Assembly (NCBI RefSeq): GCF_002001015.1
Contig: NZ_MUNO01000001.1
Location: 1-64,000, forward strand
DNA from: Polaromonas sp. A23
Lineage (GTDB): Bacteria; Pseudomonadota; Gammaproteobacteria; Burkholderiales; Burkholderiaceae_C
DNA: 64,000 bases
Direction: 5' to 3'
Shown: positions 26,962 through 34,966 of the stretch, one piece after another
Position numbering within the stretch: the first letter of the stretch is position 1
Layout of the letters: every line of letters starts with the position of its first letter
Translations under genes and position numbers: made by a program
The notes under the pieces: generated by a model
The model's database searches: none
Told to the model about the DNA's origin: nothing
Seen by the model: only the letters and a program-made list of their open reading frames with translations

Positions 26962-27423
26962 ATGAAGCGTTCTCTGCAAAAGGGTTTTACCCTGATCGAA
27001 TTGATGATCGTGGTTGCGATTATCGGTATTCTGGCCGCTGTGGCTTTGCCGGCATATCAGGACTACATGGTTCGCGCCAAGGTTTCTGAGGTTGTGTTGG
27101 CTGCATCTTCGGGTCGCACGGCCGTATCTGAGACCTTCTCTCAGAAAGGCCGGATGGACTTAAACCAAAATTCCATGGGTGTGCAATCTCAAACTTCACG
27201 CTATGTCGCTTCTGTGGCCTATACGGGCACCAGCACCACGATCGGTGATATTGTTGTCACGGCTTCGACTGATACGGGGCTGGCTGGCGCTGCAAGCAAG
27301 ACCATGATCTTGCGTGGCAGTGGCAATACGTCAACGGGTACGGTTGCCTGGCTTTGCGGTACCGATGGTACGGCCAATGCCATTCCCAAGAAATACCTGC
27401 CTAGCTCGTGCAAAGACTTCTGA
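26962..27423 (+). CDS. pilA: Type IV major pilin PilA
   Basis: The 153-aa prepilin has a short basic leader MKRSLQKG cleaved before Phe9 by PilD. The methylated N-terminus and hydrophobic helix ([20 protein letters not shown]) carry Glu5 of the mature protein. Cys132 and Cys150 can form the C-terminal disulfide loop. Residues 84-127 are rich in Ser, Thr and Gly and are plausible O-glycosylation sites. AAGGAG precedes the ATG. A sigma-54 promoter and a terminator bracket the gene, so it is monocistronic. The assembly machinery (pilB, pilC, pilD, pilQ) is not in the window. Confidence 0.96.
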   Translation: MKRSLQKGFTLIELMIVVAIIGILAAVALPAYQDYMVRAKVSEVVLAASSGRTAVSETFSQKGRMDLNQNSMGVQSQTSRYVASVAYTGTSTTIGDIVVTASTDTGLAGAASKTMILRGSGNTSTGTVAWLCGTDGTANAIPKKYLPSSCKDF

Positions 27424-27437
27424 TCGCTTGATGGGAT

Positions 27438-27471
27438 AAAAAGCCCCTTGGCCATGCCAAGGGGCTTTTTT
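27438..27471 (+). terminator. Rho-independent terminator of pilA
   Basis: A perfect 15-bp stem (27438-27452 with 27456-27470; aagccccttggc paired with gccaaggggctt) has a 3-nt loop and is followed by T-rich sequence. It ends 12 nt before the next start codon. Confidence 0.92.
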
Positions 27472-27482
27472 CTTTCTTGCGC

Positions 27483-29399
27483 ATGACGCGAATCCGATAC
27501 CTCATCCTGGTCACGGCAGTCTTGGCTGCCATGATCCTTGTCGCCCTCTACTGGTCGGGTTTGCAGGGCAGCTTTTTTTTTGATGACGGGCCCAGCATTC
27601 TCCTGGCCGAAGGTGTGCGCCTTGAGACGTTGTCTCCAGAGCCCCTCCACCAGGCCTGGGTCAGCGGCGGTGCCGGCCCCTCAGGCAGGCCAGTGGCCCA
27701 ACTGAGTTTTGCTTTCAACCACTATTTCAGCGGCTTCGACCCCTTCGCTTTCAAGGCGACCAACCTTGCCATCCACTTTGCCTGTGGGTTGCTGGTATTT
27801 GCGCTCACGCGACGCCTGCTGGGCTCGGTCAGGCCGCCGGCAAAACAAGCCAATCTCCTGATCGCGTCCGGCGCCGTGACTGCGCTGTGGCTGCTGCATC
27901 CGATCCAGCTGCTTCCGGTTCTGCATGTTGTGCAGCGGATGACGAGTCTGTCGGCTTTTTTTCTTCTCGCTGCGCTGCTGCTGCACATTCATGGACGTGA
28001 AAACACGAGCTGGAGGGGAGTCGCGTGGCTCCTGTTGGCATGGGGGCTCTTTTGGCCGCTTTCTTTGCTGAGCAAGGAAACTGGTGGCTTGTTTCCCGTG
28101 TTTGTGCTCGCTTGGGAACTGACGGTACGCAGGAGCTTCTCAGGCAAGCTGGACCGCTTTGCGCGTGGCTTGACGGCCCTGGTGGGTCTGTTCCTGGTGG
28201 CAGGGCTGGCGTATGCACTATCCCCGCGCGCGCAATGGTTGTGGGCCGGTTACCTGCTGCGACCGTTTTCGCTGATGGAACGTTTGCTGACGGAGGGACG
28301 GGTACTCTGGTTCTATCTCGATCTGATCGTTGCCCCGGACATTGAGGCGTTGGGCCTGTACCACGACGATTTCGTGGTTTCCAGAGGCCTGTTCTCTCCG
28401 TGGACCACACTTCCCGCGCTGCTGGGTCTCGTCGGCTTGATCCTGCTTGCATGGCGGACGCGAAGAAGTGCGCCCCTCGTCGCCTTCGGCGTCTCCTGGT
28501 TCCTGATTGGGCACGCACTGGAGTCCACCGCGTTGCCGCTTGAACTCGTGCACGAGCACCGCAATTACCTTCCCGTCTTCGGCCTCCTGCTGGCGGCCGG
28601 GTGGTTGTTCATGCGCGCCCTGGAAGGCAAGGGGCCGCGCAAGACGATTGGCGTCACGCTCATGGCTGCGGCGCTGGGATATTGCTCGCTCGTCACTGCG
28701 CTGCGCGCGCATCAGTTCGGCGAGGAAGTGCGACGTACCCAGATCGAAGCACAGCATCACCGAACATCGGCTCGGGCCCAGCACGAGGCGGGGCTCACCC
28801 TGGCCGGGCTGCCGGGTGCGGCTTCGCGGAATTCACCGACCTACGCTTTCGCTCGCACGCATTACGAAATGGCCGGCGAACTTGACCCGAATCTCAAGAT
28901 GAACTGGCTCGGGCTGATCCACCTGAACTGCCAGGCAGGTTTACCCGCAAAACAGGCGGACATCGATGAGTTGTCACGCCGCTTGCGAGAGACGCCCTTT
29001 GCACCGGGCGACACCGGCGTCCTGTACAACCTGAAGGAGATGTCGATTGCCGGCTCAGTGTGCCTGAGCCGGCCGGAAACGGATGCTGTGTTTGCCGCGG
29101 CGCTTGCTAACCCCGGGGTATCGCCCGGGATCCAGGCGATTTTGCACTCCTGGCATGCCGATTATCTGTGGCTGCATGAGCACGACGTCGTCGCAGCACG
29201 AAGCGCGCTGGGGCAATCACTGGCACTGAATCCCTCCAATCAGAGCAATCGCCTCAAATGGGCCCAACTGCTCATGATCTCCGGAGAACGTGTACAGGCA
29301 CGGCAACTGCTCCAGGCGTTGAGCAATGGATATTTTTCTGCCGACGAGCGAAAGACGTTGGATGAGCTGCTCGCTACGCTTAACATGACGGCACATTGA
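27483..29399 (+). CDS. TMTC-like multi-spanning GT-C membrane protein with C-terminal TPR-like region
   Basis: The 638-aa protein has about ten membrane helices in the first 400 residues and a soluble helical TPR-like part after about residue 440. The first periplasmic loop has FFFDDGPSILLAEGVR and then GRPVAQLSFAFNHYFSGFDP, strongly recalling the TMTC/PMT-type GT-C fold, whose acidic loop pair is catalytic. TMTC enzymes move mannose from a lipid-phosphate donor to Ser/Thr. The gene downstream encodes a likely donor synthase. No Shine-Dalgarno is visible before ATG 27483, which lies just beyond the pilA terminator. Pilin as substrate is a guess from position. Confidence 0.65.
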   Translation: MTRIRYLILVTAVLAAMILVALYWSGLQGSFFFDDGPSILLAEGVRLETLSPEPLHQAWVSGGAGPSGRPVAQLSFAFNHYFSGFDPFAFKATNLAIHFACGLLVFALTRRLLGSVRPPAKQANLLIASGAVTALWLLHPIQLLPVLHVVQRMTSLSAFFLLAALLLHIHGRENTSWRGVAWLLLAWGLFWPLSLLSKETGGLFPVFVLAWELTVRRSFSGKLDRFARGLTALVGLFLVAGLAYALSPRAQWLWAGYLLRPFSLMERLLTEGRVLWFYLDLIVAPDIEALGLYHDDFVVSRGLFSPWTTLPALLGLVGLILLAWRTRRSAPLVAFGVSWFLIGHALESTALPLELVHEHRNYLPVFGLLLAAGWLFMRALEGKGPRKTIGVTLMAAALGYCSLVTALRAHQFGEEVRRTQIEAQHHRTSARAQHEAGLTLAGLPGAASRNSPTYAFARTHYEMAGELDPNLKMNWLGLIHLNCQAGLPAKQADIDELSRRLRETPFAPGDTGVLYNLKEMSIAGSVCLSRPETDAVFAAALANPGVSPGIQAILHSWHADYLWLHEHDVVAARSALGQSLALNPSNQSNRLKWAQLLMISGERVQARQLLQALSNGYFSADERKTLDELLATLNMTAH

Positions 29400-29419
29400 C
29401 GCCAACCGATCGCCTGCCA

Positions 29420-30301
29420 ATGCCCCACATCGCCCGCCTTTCCATTGTCCTCCCGGCCAGAAACGAAGCGGCCGGATTGCGAGCCATCCTTCCCCGCATC
29501 CTGGCCCTGATGCCCGATGCGGAGGTGCTTGTGGTCGACGACGGATCTACCGATGACACCCCCGCAGCATGCGCCGAGCACCGGGTCAAACATCTGCGGC
29601 ACCACTATCCCAAAGGCAATGGCGCAGCCATCAAGACTGGCGCCCGGGCTGCGCTCGGAGAGGTGATTGTTTTCATGGATGCCGACGGCCAGCATCGACC
29701 GGAAGACATTCCCGGCCTGCTCGATGAGTTCAACAAGGGCTATGACATGGTTGTGGGTGCGCGGCAGGCTGGCTCCCAAGCCGGCCTGCATCGTGCCGCC
29801 GCCAACGACATCTTCAGTCGCTTCGCCAGCTGGATGGTGATGCAGCCGATCGCCGACCTCACCTCGGGATTCAGGGTCGTCCGTGCAGCCCGGTTCCGCC
29901 AGTTCCTGTATCTCTTGCCCAATGGCTTCTCGTATCCGACGACGATCACCATGAGCTTTTTCCGCGCCGGCTATGGCGTGGCCTATGTTTCCATCCATTC
30001 GCCGCGCAGGGCTAGCGGCACCAGCCATATCCACCCGTTGCGAGACGGCCTGCGTTTCCTGCTGATCATCATCAAGATAGGCACGCTTTTTTCACCGCAG
30101 AAGCTTTTTCTGCCAGTCAGCGCGGGTTTCTTCCTGACGGGTCTTGCCTACTACCTGTACACCTACCTGACGGCCGGCCGCTTTACCAACATGAGTGCCC
30201 TGCTGTTCATCTCTGCGGTCTTCACCTTTCTGATCGGTATCGTTTCCGAGCAAATCTCCGCCTTGCACTACAAGAATATTGATACCAGCGACCACGAGTA
30301 G
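29420..30301 (+). CDS. DPM1/GtrB-like family 2 glycosyltransferase (lipid-phosphate sugar synthase)
   Basis: The 293-aa protein has a GT2 domain (about 8-215; VLPARNEAAGL, VLVVDDGSTDD, FMDADGQHRPEDI with the DAD metal site, DLTSGFRVVRA) and two C-terminal membrane helices (about 230-285), the layout of polyprenyl-phosphate mannose or glucose synthases. It should make an undecaprenyl-phosphate monosaccharide for GT-C transferases such as those encoded on each side. The ATG at 29420 has no clear Shine-Dalgarno; a TTG at 29396 overlaps the previous stop (TTGA) and is an alternative. The sugar is unknown. Confidence 0.83.
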   Translation: MPHIARLSIVLPARNEAAGLRAILPRILALMPDAEVLVVDDGSTDDTPAACAEHRVKHLRHHYPKGNGAAIKTGARAALGEVIVFMDADGQHRPEDIPGLLDEFNKGYDMVVGARQAGSQAGLHRAAANDIFSRFASWMVMQPIADLTSGFRVVRAARFRQFLYLLPNGFSYPTTITMSFFRAGYGVAYVSIHSPRRASGTSHIHPLRDGLRFLLIIIKIGTLFSPQKLFLPVSAGFFLTGLAYYLYTYLTAGRFTNMSALLFISAVFTFLIGIVSEQISALHYKNIDTSDHE

Positions 30302-30361
30302 TGTGACCGCAATCCAAGAGGCTTCGCACCGTTCGCCTGTTCCGGAAAACCTGTCTTGACC

Positions 30362-31918
30362 ATGATCTTGAACCCCACACGTTCCCCTGTGTCGCGCAAC
30401 ATGAGGAATGTTGCTTGGGCCGTGATCGCAGTGGTCATGGTGTTGGGTTTGATGCATTACGCCACCGGTGGGCGAGTGGCATACACGATGGATTCCTTGA
30501 CCTACCGGGATGCCGCCCTTCATTTTGTTGCTGGTCACCCGATGCAGGCAAGCAACGTGATGGCGCAGACACCGGAACTGCAGCCTTTGCTGAACTGGCC
30601 GCCCGCTTATCCGGCCCTGTGGGCCTTCGGTCTGAGCCTGCAAGGTGGCCTTGTCGACGAGGTGCCATCGCTGCTCAATCCAGTGCTCCTGGTGATCACG
30701 ACCTGTGCCATTTTCTGGATTTGCTTGAGGGTCACCGGCAGTCCTGTGATTGCCGCTGTCATGGCAACCGTGAATGCGTTCACGCCGACAAACATGATTG
30801 TCTACGGCCATGCATGGAGCGAGACCCTGTTCATTCCCGTGCTGTTGCTGGCTTACGCTGCCTTCTGGAAATACCGGATATCTGGAGGAAAATTCCTCTG
30901 GCTGGCGGTCGCAGCCGTCCTCGTTGGTAGCAGCAACTGGGTTCGTTACGCCGGCGTGGTTTTTTTGCCCATCTTGGGGTTTTCGGTTCTTGCGGCGTCA
31001 AGTTCGGCCCTGGGCAGGCGGATGTGGCATGCTGCCGGCGCGATGTTGGTGGGTGCTGCGATAGCCTTTCCCTTGTGGCTTCGCAACTGGCAACTGGCCG
31101 GAAACATTTCTGGATCAATTCGCGGGGGAGTGCCAAAGGTTGATCGATGGCTTGAAGACCTGGCGATCATCGTTGATTTGTTCGAGCATTGTTTTTTCGC
31201 TTTCAGCATGGTGCTGAGGGCAAACCTGGAAATCCCGATACTCATTGCGGCCTCCTTTGTGGTTTACAAAGCGTTTCGCCGCAGCGGTGTGCAATGGCTT
31301 CGTCCCCCCGAAGTCTGGTTGCCGATGGTCTGGCTGGCGGGGTATCTGCTCTTTCTGCTTTACGCCAGGAGAATCCAGACCACGGTCGATCTGGACCTTC
31401 GCATGGTAGCCATCGCCGTTCCCTTTCTTCTTCTTGCCATGACGCCCTTCGTGAATGCCGCATTCTCGGATCGCGCCCTGGATACCCGCAAGATACTGGC
31501 CGTCTTGCTGCTGGGCTTGCTGGTGTATGCCGGCATGGACCAGGCATACAGGACCCGCGAAAACTATGCGGCCGACGGGATACCCCGCTGGCGGTCCGCG
31601 TTTGGCCTCGGATACAGGGAATTGCGCGATACCTCTCCGACCAGCCGTGCGATCAAGGAAAGCATAGGCCCCACCGACGTATCGACAGTCATACTGACCG
31701 ACTATCGCGCGCTCTATATCCGATACTTGACGGGTGCGAAAGCCTATTCCCCCGTAGGCAATGACTGTAAACAATGGGCGAACATCACGGCCGGTGGCAT
31801 CCTTTTCGTGGATAGTGTGGAGTTGCCGCCCTGGGCGGCTGACTGTTTAAAAGAAAAGTCACAATGGCGCTTGCTGCGACCTGCCGGAAAAGCCGCACCG
31901 TCCATGTATGTTGACTGA
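30362..31918 (+). CDS. Multi-spanning GT-C/ArnT-type membrane protein, probable lipid-donor glycosyltransferase
   Basis: The 518-aa protein has about eleven hydrophobic helices (for example VAWAVIAVVMVLGLMHYA, PVLLVITTCAIFWICL, ILAVLLLGLLVYAGM) and a periplasmic C-terminal tail from about residue 400. The first loop has YTMDSLTYRDAALHF, where GT-C enzymes carry catalytic acids. It overlaps the next gene by one base (TGATG at 31916-31920), so they are coupled. It probably uses the lipid-phosphate sugar made by the GT2 enzyme upstream. An in-frame TTG at 30356 is an alternative start. Specific activity is unknown. Confidence 0.65.
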   Translation: MILNPTRSPVSRNMRNVAWAVIAVVMVLGLMHYATGGRVAYTMDSLTYRDAALHFVAGHPMQASNVMAQTPELQPLLNWPPAYPALWAFGLSLQGGLVDEVPSLLNPVLLVITTCAIFWICLRVTGSPVIAAVMATVNAFTPTNMIVYGHAWSETLFIPVLLLAYAAFWKYRISGGKFLWLAVAAVLVGSSNWVRYAGVVFLPILGFSVLAASSSALGRRMWHAAGAMLVGAAIAFPLWLRNWQLAGNISGSIRGGVPKVDRWLEDLAIIVDLFEHCFFAFSMVLRANLEIPILIAASFVVYKAFRRSGVQWLRPPEVWLPMVWLAGYLLFLLYARRIQTTVDLDLRMVAIAVPFLLLAMTPFVNAAFSDRALDTRKILAVLLLGLLVYAGMDQAYRTRENYAADGIPRWRSAFGLGYRELRDTSPTSRAIKESIGPTDVSTVILTDYRALYIRYLTGAKAYSPVGNDCKQWANITAGGILFVDSVELPPWAADCLKEKSQWRLLRPAGKAAPSMYVD

Positions 31919-33054
31919 TGCTCATTGATCCAGAAAGTAAGCGTTTGAACATCCTGATGAGCAGCACCTCCTACCCGACAAGCCCTCAGGACTGGCGTGG
32001 CCGTTTTATTGCCGATCAGGCCGCTGCGCTGGCAAGGTGTAGCGATGTCCGTCTTTCGCTCTGGGCGCCGCCGGGGGAGTTGCCTGCCGATGTGGCTGCT
32101 GCGACGACACCAGCTGATGCACTTTGGCTGGAGGCTTTGTCGCAACAAGGCGGCATCGCGCATCTGCTGCGTACCCGGCGAGCACTGGCAGCAGGGAGCA
32201 TTCTGACTTTGCTGGTGCGAATGGGGCGTGCCTACCGGCGCACGCCTGCCGATGTCGTCCATGTCAACTGGCTTCAAAATGCCTTGCCCTTGTGGGGCAC
32301 CACGACGCCGGCGCTGATAACGGTGCTGGGCAGCGATTTTGGCCTGTTGCGCCTGCCCGGCATGAAGGCCTTGTTACGCGCCGTGCTGCGGCAACGTCGT
32401 GCGATCCTCGCCCCTAATGCCGACTGGATGCGGCCCGCCCTGGAGCGGGCTTTTGGTGACCTGGCCGAAATCCGTCCGATTGCGTTCGGCGTGGACGCAT
32501 CCTGGTTCGAAGTCGCGCGTCATCCGCCGCCGGACAAGACGCGTCATTGGTTGGCAATCACGCGGTTGACCAAAAACAAGATTGGCGATCTGTTCAGCTG
32601 GGGCGATGGAGTGTTCGGTCAGGAGCGGCAGCTGCATCTGTTTGGCCCGATGCAGGAGCAGCTTGTTCTGCCCTCCTGGGTGCACTACCACGGGCCAACG
32701 CATCCAGCCGAGTTGCAGCAGCAGTGGTTTCCCCGGGCCTGTGGTTTGATTACCCTCAGCCGCCACGACGAAGGGCGCCCGCAAGTCATGCTGGAGGCCA
32801 TGGCTGCAGGCCTGCCGGTGATCGCCTCTGATCTGCCCGCCCACCGGAATCTGCTGCAACACCAGAAAACGGGTTGGCTTGCGACCTCGCCCAGCGAATT
32901 GGGTCAGGGCCTGAATTGGCTCGAAGAGCTCACGAAAAATCAGCAAGTTGGCCAAGCTGCACGTCAATGGGCTAAAGAAGCGGTGGGCTCGTGGGACGAC
33001 TGTGCTGTCCGCTACGCCGATGCCTACAAAAGCCTGCTGGAGGCCAAACTGTGA
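31918..33054 (+). CDS. Family 4 glycosyltransferase (GT-B fold)
   Basis: The 378-aa cytoplasmic protein opens with NILMSSTSYPTSPQDWRGRFIADQ, typical of GT4. The C-terminal donor domain has ITRLTKNKIGDLFSW, GLITLSRHDEGRPQVMLEAMAAGLPVIASD (E-x7-E pattern) and a helical tail. It overlaps its upstream gene by 1 nt and its downstream gene by 4 nt, inside a tightly packed five-gene run. It should add a sugar to the growing lipid-linked glycan; donor and acceptor are not predictable. Confidence 0.85.
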   Translation: MLIDPESKRLNILMSSTSYPTSPQDWRGRFIADQAAALARCSDVRLSLWAPPGELPADVAAATTPADALWLEALSQQGGIAHLLRTRRALAAGSILTLLVRMGRAYRRTPADVVHVNWLQNALPLWGTTTPALITVLGSDFGLLRLPGMKALLRAVLRQRRAILAPNADWMRPALERAFGDLAEIRPIAFGVDASWFEVARHPPPDKTRHWLAITRLTKNKIGDLFSWGDGVFGQERQLHLFGPMQEQLVLPSWVHYHGPTHPAELQQQWFPRACGLITLSRHDEGRPQVMLEAMAAGLPVIASDLPAHRNLLQHQKTGWLATSPSELGQGLNWLEELTKNQQVGQAARQWAKEAVGSWDDCAVRYADAYKSLLEAKL

Positions 33055-33911
33055 GCCGCGGCGGCGTATTGTTGCTGGGCGGTGGTGGCTTCATTGGCAG
33101 TGCGCTGGCCACGCGCCTGCATCAGGAAAAAATACCAGTTCATGTTGTTGGCCGTCATGACGGCGAGTTGCTCGCCCGTTTGCTGCCTCAATGCGGCACA
33201 GTGGTTCATTTGGCCTCTGGTACCACGCCAGGATCATCTGCTGTCCACCCTGGCTTGGAGTTGGCCAATCTAGCCTTGACCTTGCGGTTGCTCGAGTTGC
33301 TGCAGGCGCAGCCAAAAACCCGTTTGATTTTCTTTTCTTCCGGGGGCACTGTTTACGGAAACCCTGCAGCAGTCCCCGTGGCAGAAGACAGCCCGCTGAA
33401 CCCGCTCTCCCCTCACGGTGCCGGCAAAGTTGCGCAGGAGGCTTTCTGCCATGCATTCCGTGCCAGAGGCCACGCCGTTACCATTCTTAGACTCTCCAAT
33501 GCGTACGGGCCGGGGCAGACCATGCGCCACGGCTTCGGCCTGATCCGCACCATGCTCGAAACCGCACGCTTGGGCACCCCGCTGGAAATTTGGGGCGACG
33601 GGGAAAATGTGCGAGATTTCATTTACATCGGTGATGTCGTGGAAGCGAGCACGCGATTGATCCAGTTGGCAGATGATTCTGGTACCTATAACCTAGGCAG
33701 TGGTATCGGTTACAGCGTGAATCAGGTTAAAGCCATCGTCGAGCAGGTGTGCGGAAAGGCCCTGCAGACCATGTACCGACCAGCAAGAGGCATAGATGTT
33801 CGCAGTGTTGTGCTGGATAGTTGTTGCCTGAATGCACGACTGGGTTGGCAACCCGGTGTTGCGCTGGTGGACGGCGTGGCGGGCACTTGGGCATGGCTGC
33901 AGCGTACATGA
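33051..33911 (+). CDS. NAD-dependent epimerase/dehydratase (extended SDR) with an altered active site
   Basis: The 286-aa Rossmann protein has the GGGGFIG dinucleotide motif (residues 10-16), FSSGGTVYGNP (95-105), LRLSNAYGPGQ and DGENVRDFIYIGDVV, as in UDP-hexose 4-epimerases. The family's catalytic Tyr-x3-Lys is His122-x3-Lys126 here (SPHGAGK), so normal chemistry is doubtful. GTG 33051 is chosen because GGAGG lies 8 nt upstream and GTGA overlaps the previous stop. It overlaps the next gene by 4 nt (ATGA). It may be a diverged nucleotide-sugar epimerase or reductase, or inactive. Confidence 0.8.
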   Translation: MSRGGVLLLGGGGFIGSALATRLHQEKIPVHVVGRHDGELLARLLPQCGTVVHLASGTTPGSSAVHPGLELANLALTLRLLELLQAQPKTRLIFFSSGGTVYGNPAAVPVAEDSPLNPLSPHGAGKVAQEAFCHAFRARGHAVTILRLSNAYGPGQTMRHGFGLIRTMLETARLGTPLEIWGDGENVRDFIYIGDVVEASTRLIQLADDSGTYNLGSGIGYSVNQVKAIVEQVCGKALQTMYRPARGIDVRSVVLDSCCLNARLGWQPGVALVDGVAGTWAWLQRT

Positions 33912-34927
33912 CCGTCGTTGCTCCCCTGATTTCTGTCTGCGTTGCCAATTACAACGGCATGGATGTGATCGACGAGTGCTTGCAGTCGGTACTGAAACAG
34001 GAAGGGCAAATTTGCGTGGAAATTCTGGTCCATGATGATGCATCAAGCGACGGGTCGGCAATGTACATTCGCGATCACTACCCGGAGGTGAGACTCATTG
34101 TCAGTGCGAACAATGTTGGCTTTTGCGTCGCCAACAATCGCATGGCAGCCCAAGCCAAGGGCCAATACCTGCTGCTGCTCAATAACGATGCGGCGCTGTA
34201 TCCGGATGCCTTGAAAACACTGTTGGAAGAAGCCACTTGCCTAGGTAAACCGTCGATTTTCACTCTACCTCAGTTTGATGCCACCATCGGTTGCATCGTC
34301 GACCGCGGCTGCTTGCTGGATCCGTTCTACAACCCGGTACCCAATTTGAATCCGCAGCGACGGGATGTGGCCATGGTGATTGGCGCCTGCTTCTGGATAC
34401 CGCGAAATATTTGGGAAGAATTGGGCGGTTTTCCAGAGTGGTTCGGCTCGATTGCGGAGGATATGTATCTTTGTTGCCAAGCGCGCTGGGCGGGGTACGC
34501 GGTACAGGTGCTTCCCGTGTCGGGCTACCGCCATGTACAGGGAGCGAGCTTTGGCGGCAATAAGCCGCAAGGCCATCGCTTGAACAGTACATTCAGGCGC
34601 AGGTATTTGTCAGAGCGCAACAAGCTGCAGGTGATGTTGCTGATGTCACCCGGTATGCGGCTGGCGTGGCTGTTGCCGCTGCATCTGATGCTATGTCTGT
34701 TGGAAACTCTGGCGCTGTGCTTGGCGCGCGCCAGCCTCGACTATGGGTTGCAGGTGCAGTGGCCAGCGTGGAAGCATGTATGGAAAATGCGGGCTCAACT
34801 GTGCCAAAAACGAAAGAACCTGCAGCAATGCGGGCGCATTACGGCCAGAGACTATGGCCTCGCGTTCACACGATTTCCACGTAAGCTGGCACTGCTCTGG
34901 AAATACGGGATACCGCATCTCCGGTAG
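33908..34927 (+). CDS. Family 2 glycosyltransferase (rhamnosyltransferase-like)
   Basis: The 339-aa protein has the GT2 features ISVCVANYNGMDVI, VHDDASSDGS, LLLLNNDAALYPD and GGFPEWFGSIAEDMYLCCQA (residues 10-200), and a C-terminal hydrophobic stretch (about 245-275) that could anchor it to the membrane. The layout resembles O-antigen rhamnosyltransferases. It is the last gene of the plus-strand glycan run and converges on the two-domain glycosyltransferase gene 39 nt away. The start overlaps the epimerase stop (ATGA). Confidence 0.83.
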   Translation: MTVVAPLISVCVANYNGMDVIDECLQSVLKQEGQICVEILVHDDASSDGSAMYIRDHYPEVRLIVSANNVGFCVANNRMAAQAKGQYLLLLNNDAALYPDALKTLLEEATCLGKPSIFTLPQFDATIGCIVDRGCLLDPFYNPVPNLNPQRRDVAMVIGACFWIPRNIWEELGGFPEWFGSIAEDMYLCCQARWAGYAVQVLPVSGYRHVQGASFGGNKPQGHRLNSTFRRRYLSERNKLQVMLLMSPGMRLAWLLPLHLMLCLLETLALCLARASLDYGLQVQWPAWKHVWKMRAQLCQKRKNLQQCGRITARDYGLAFTRFPRKLALLWKYGIPHLR

Positions 34928-34966
34928 CGGTGTGCTTCGAAGGGGCGGTGCAGAGTTTGCGACGGC

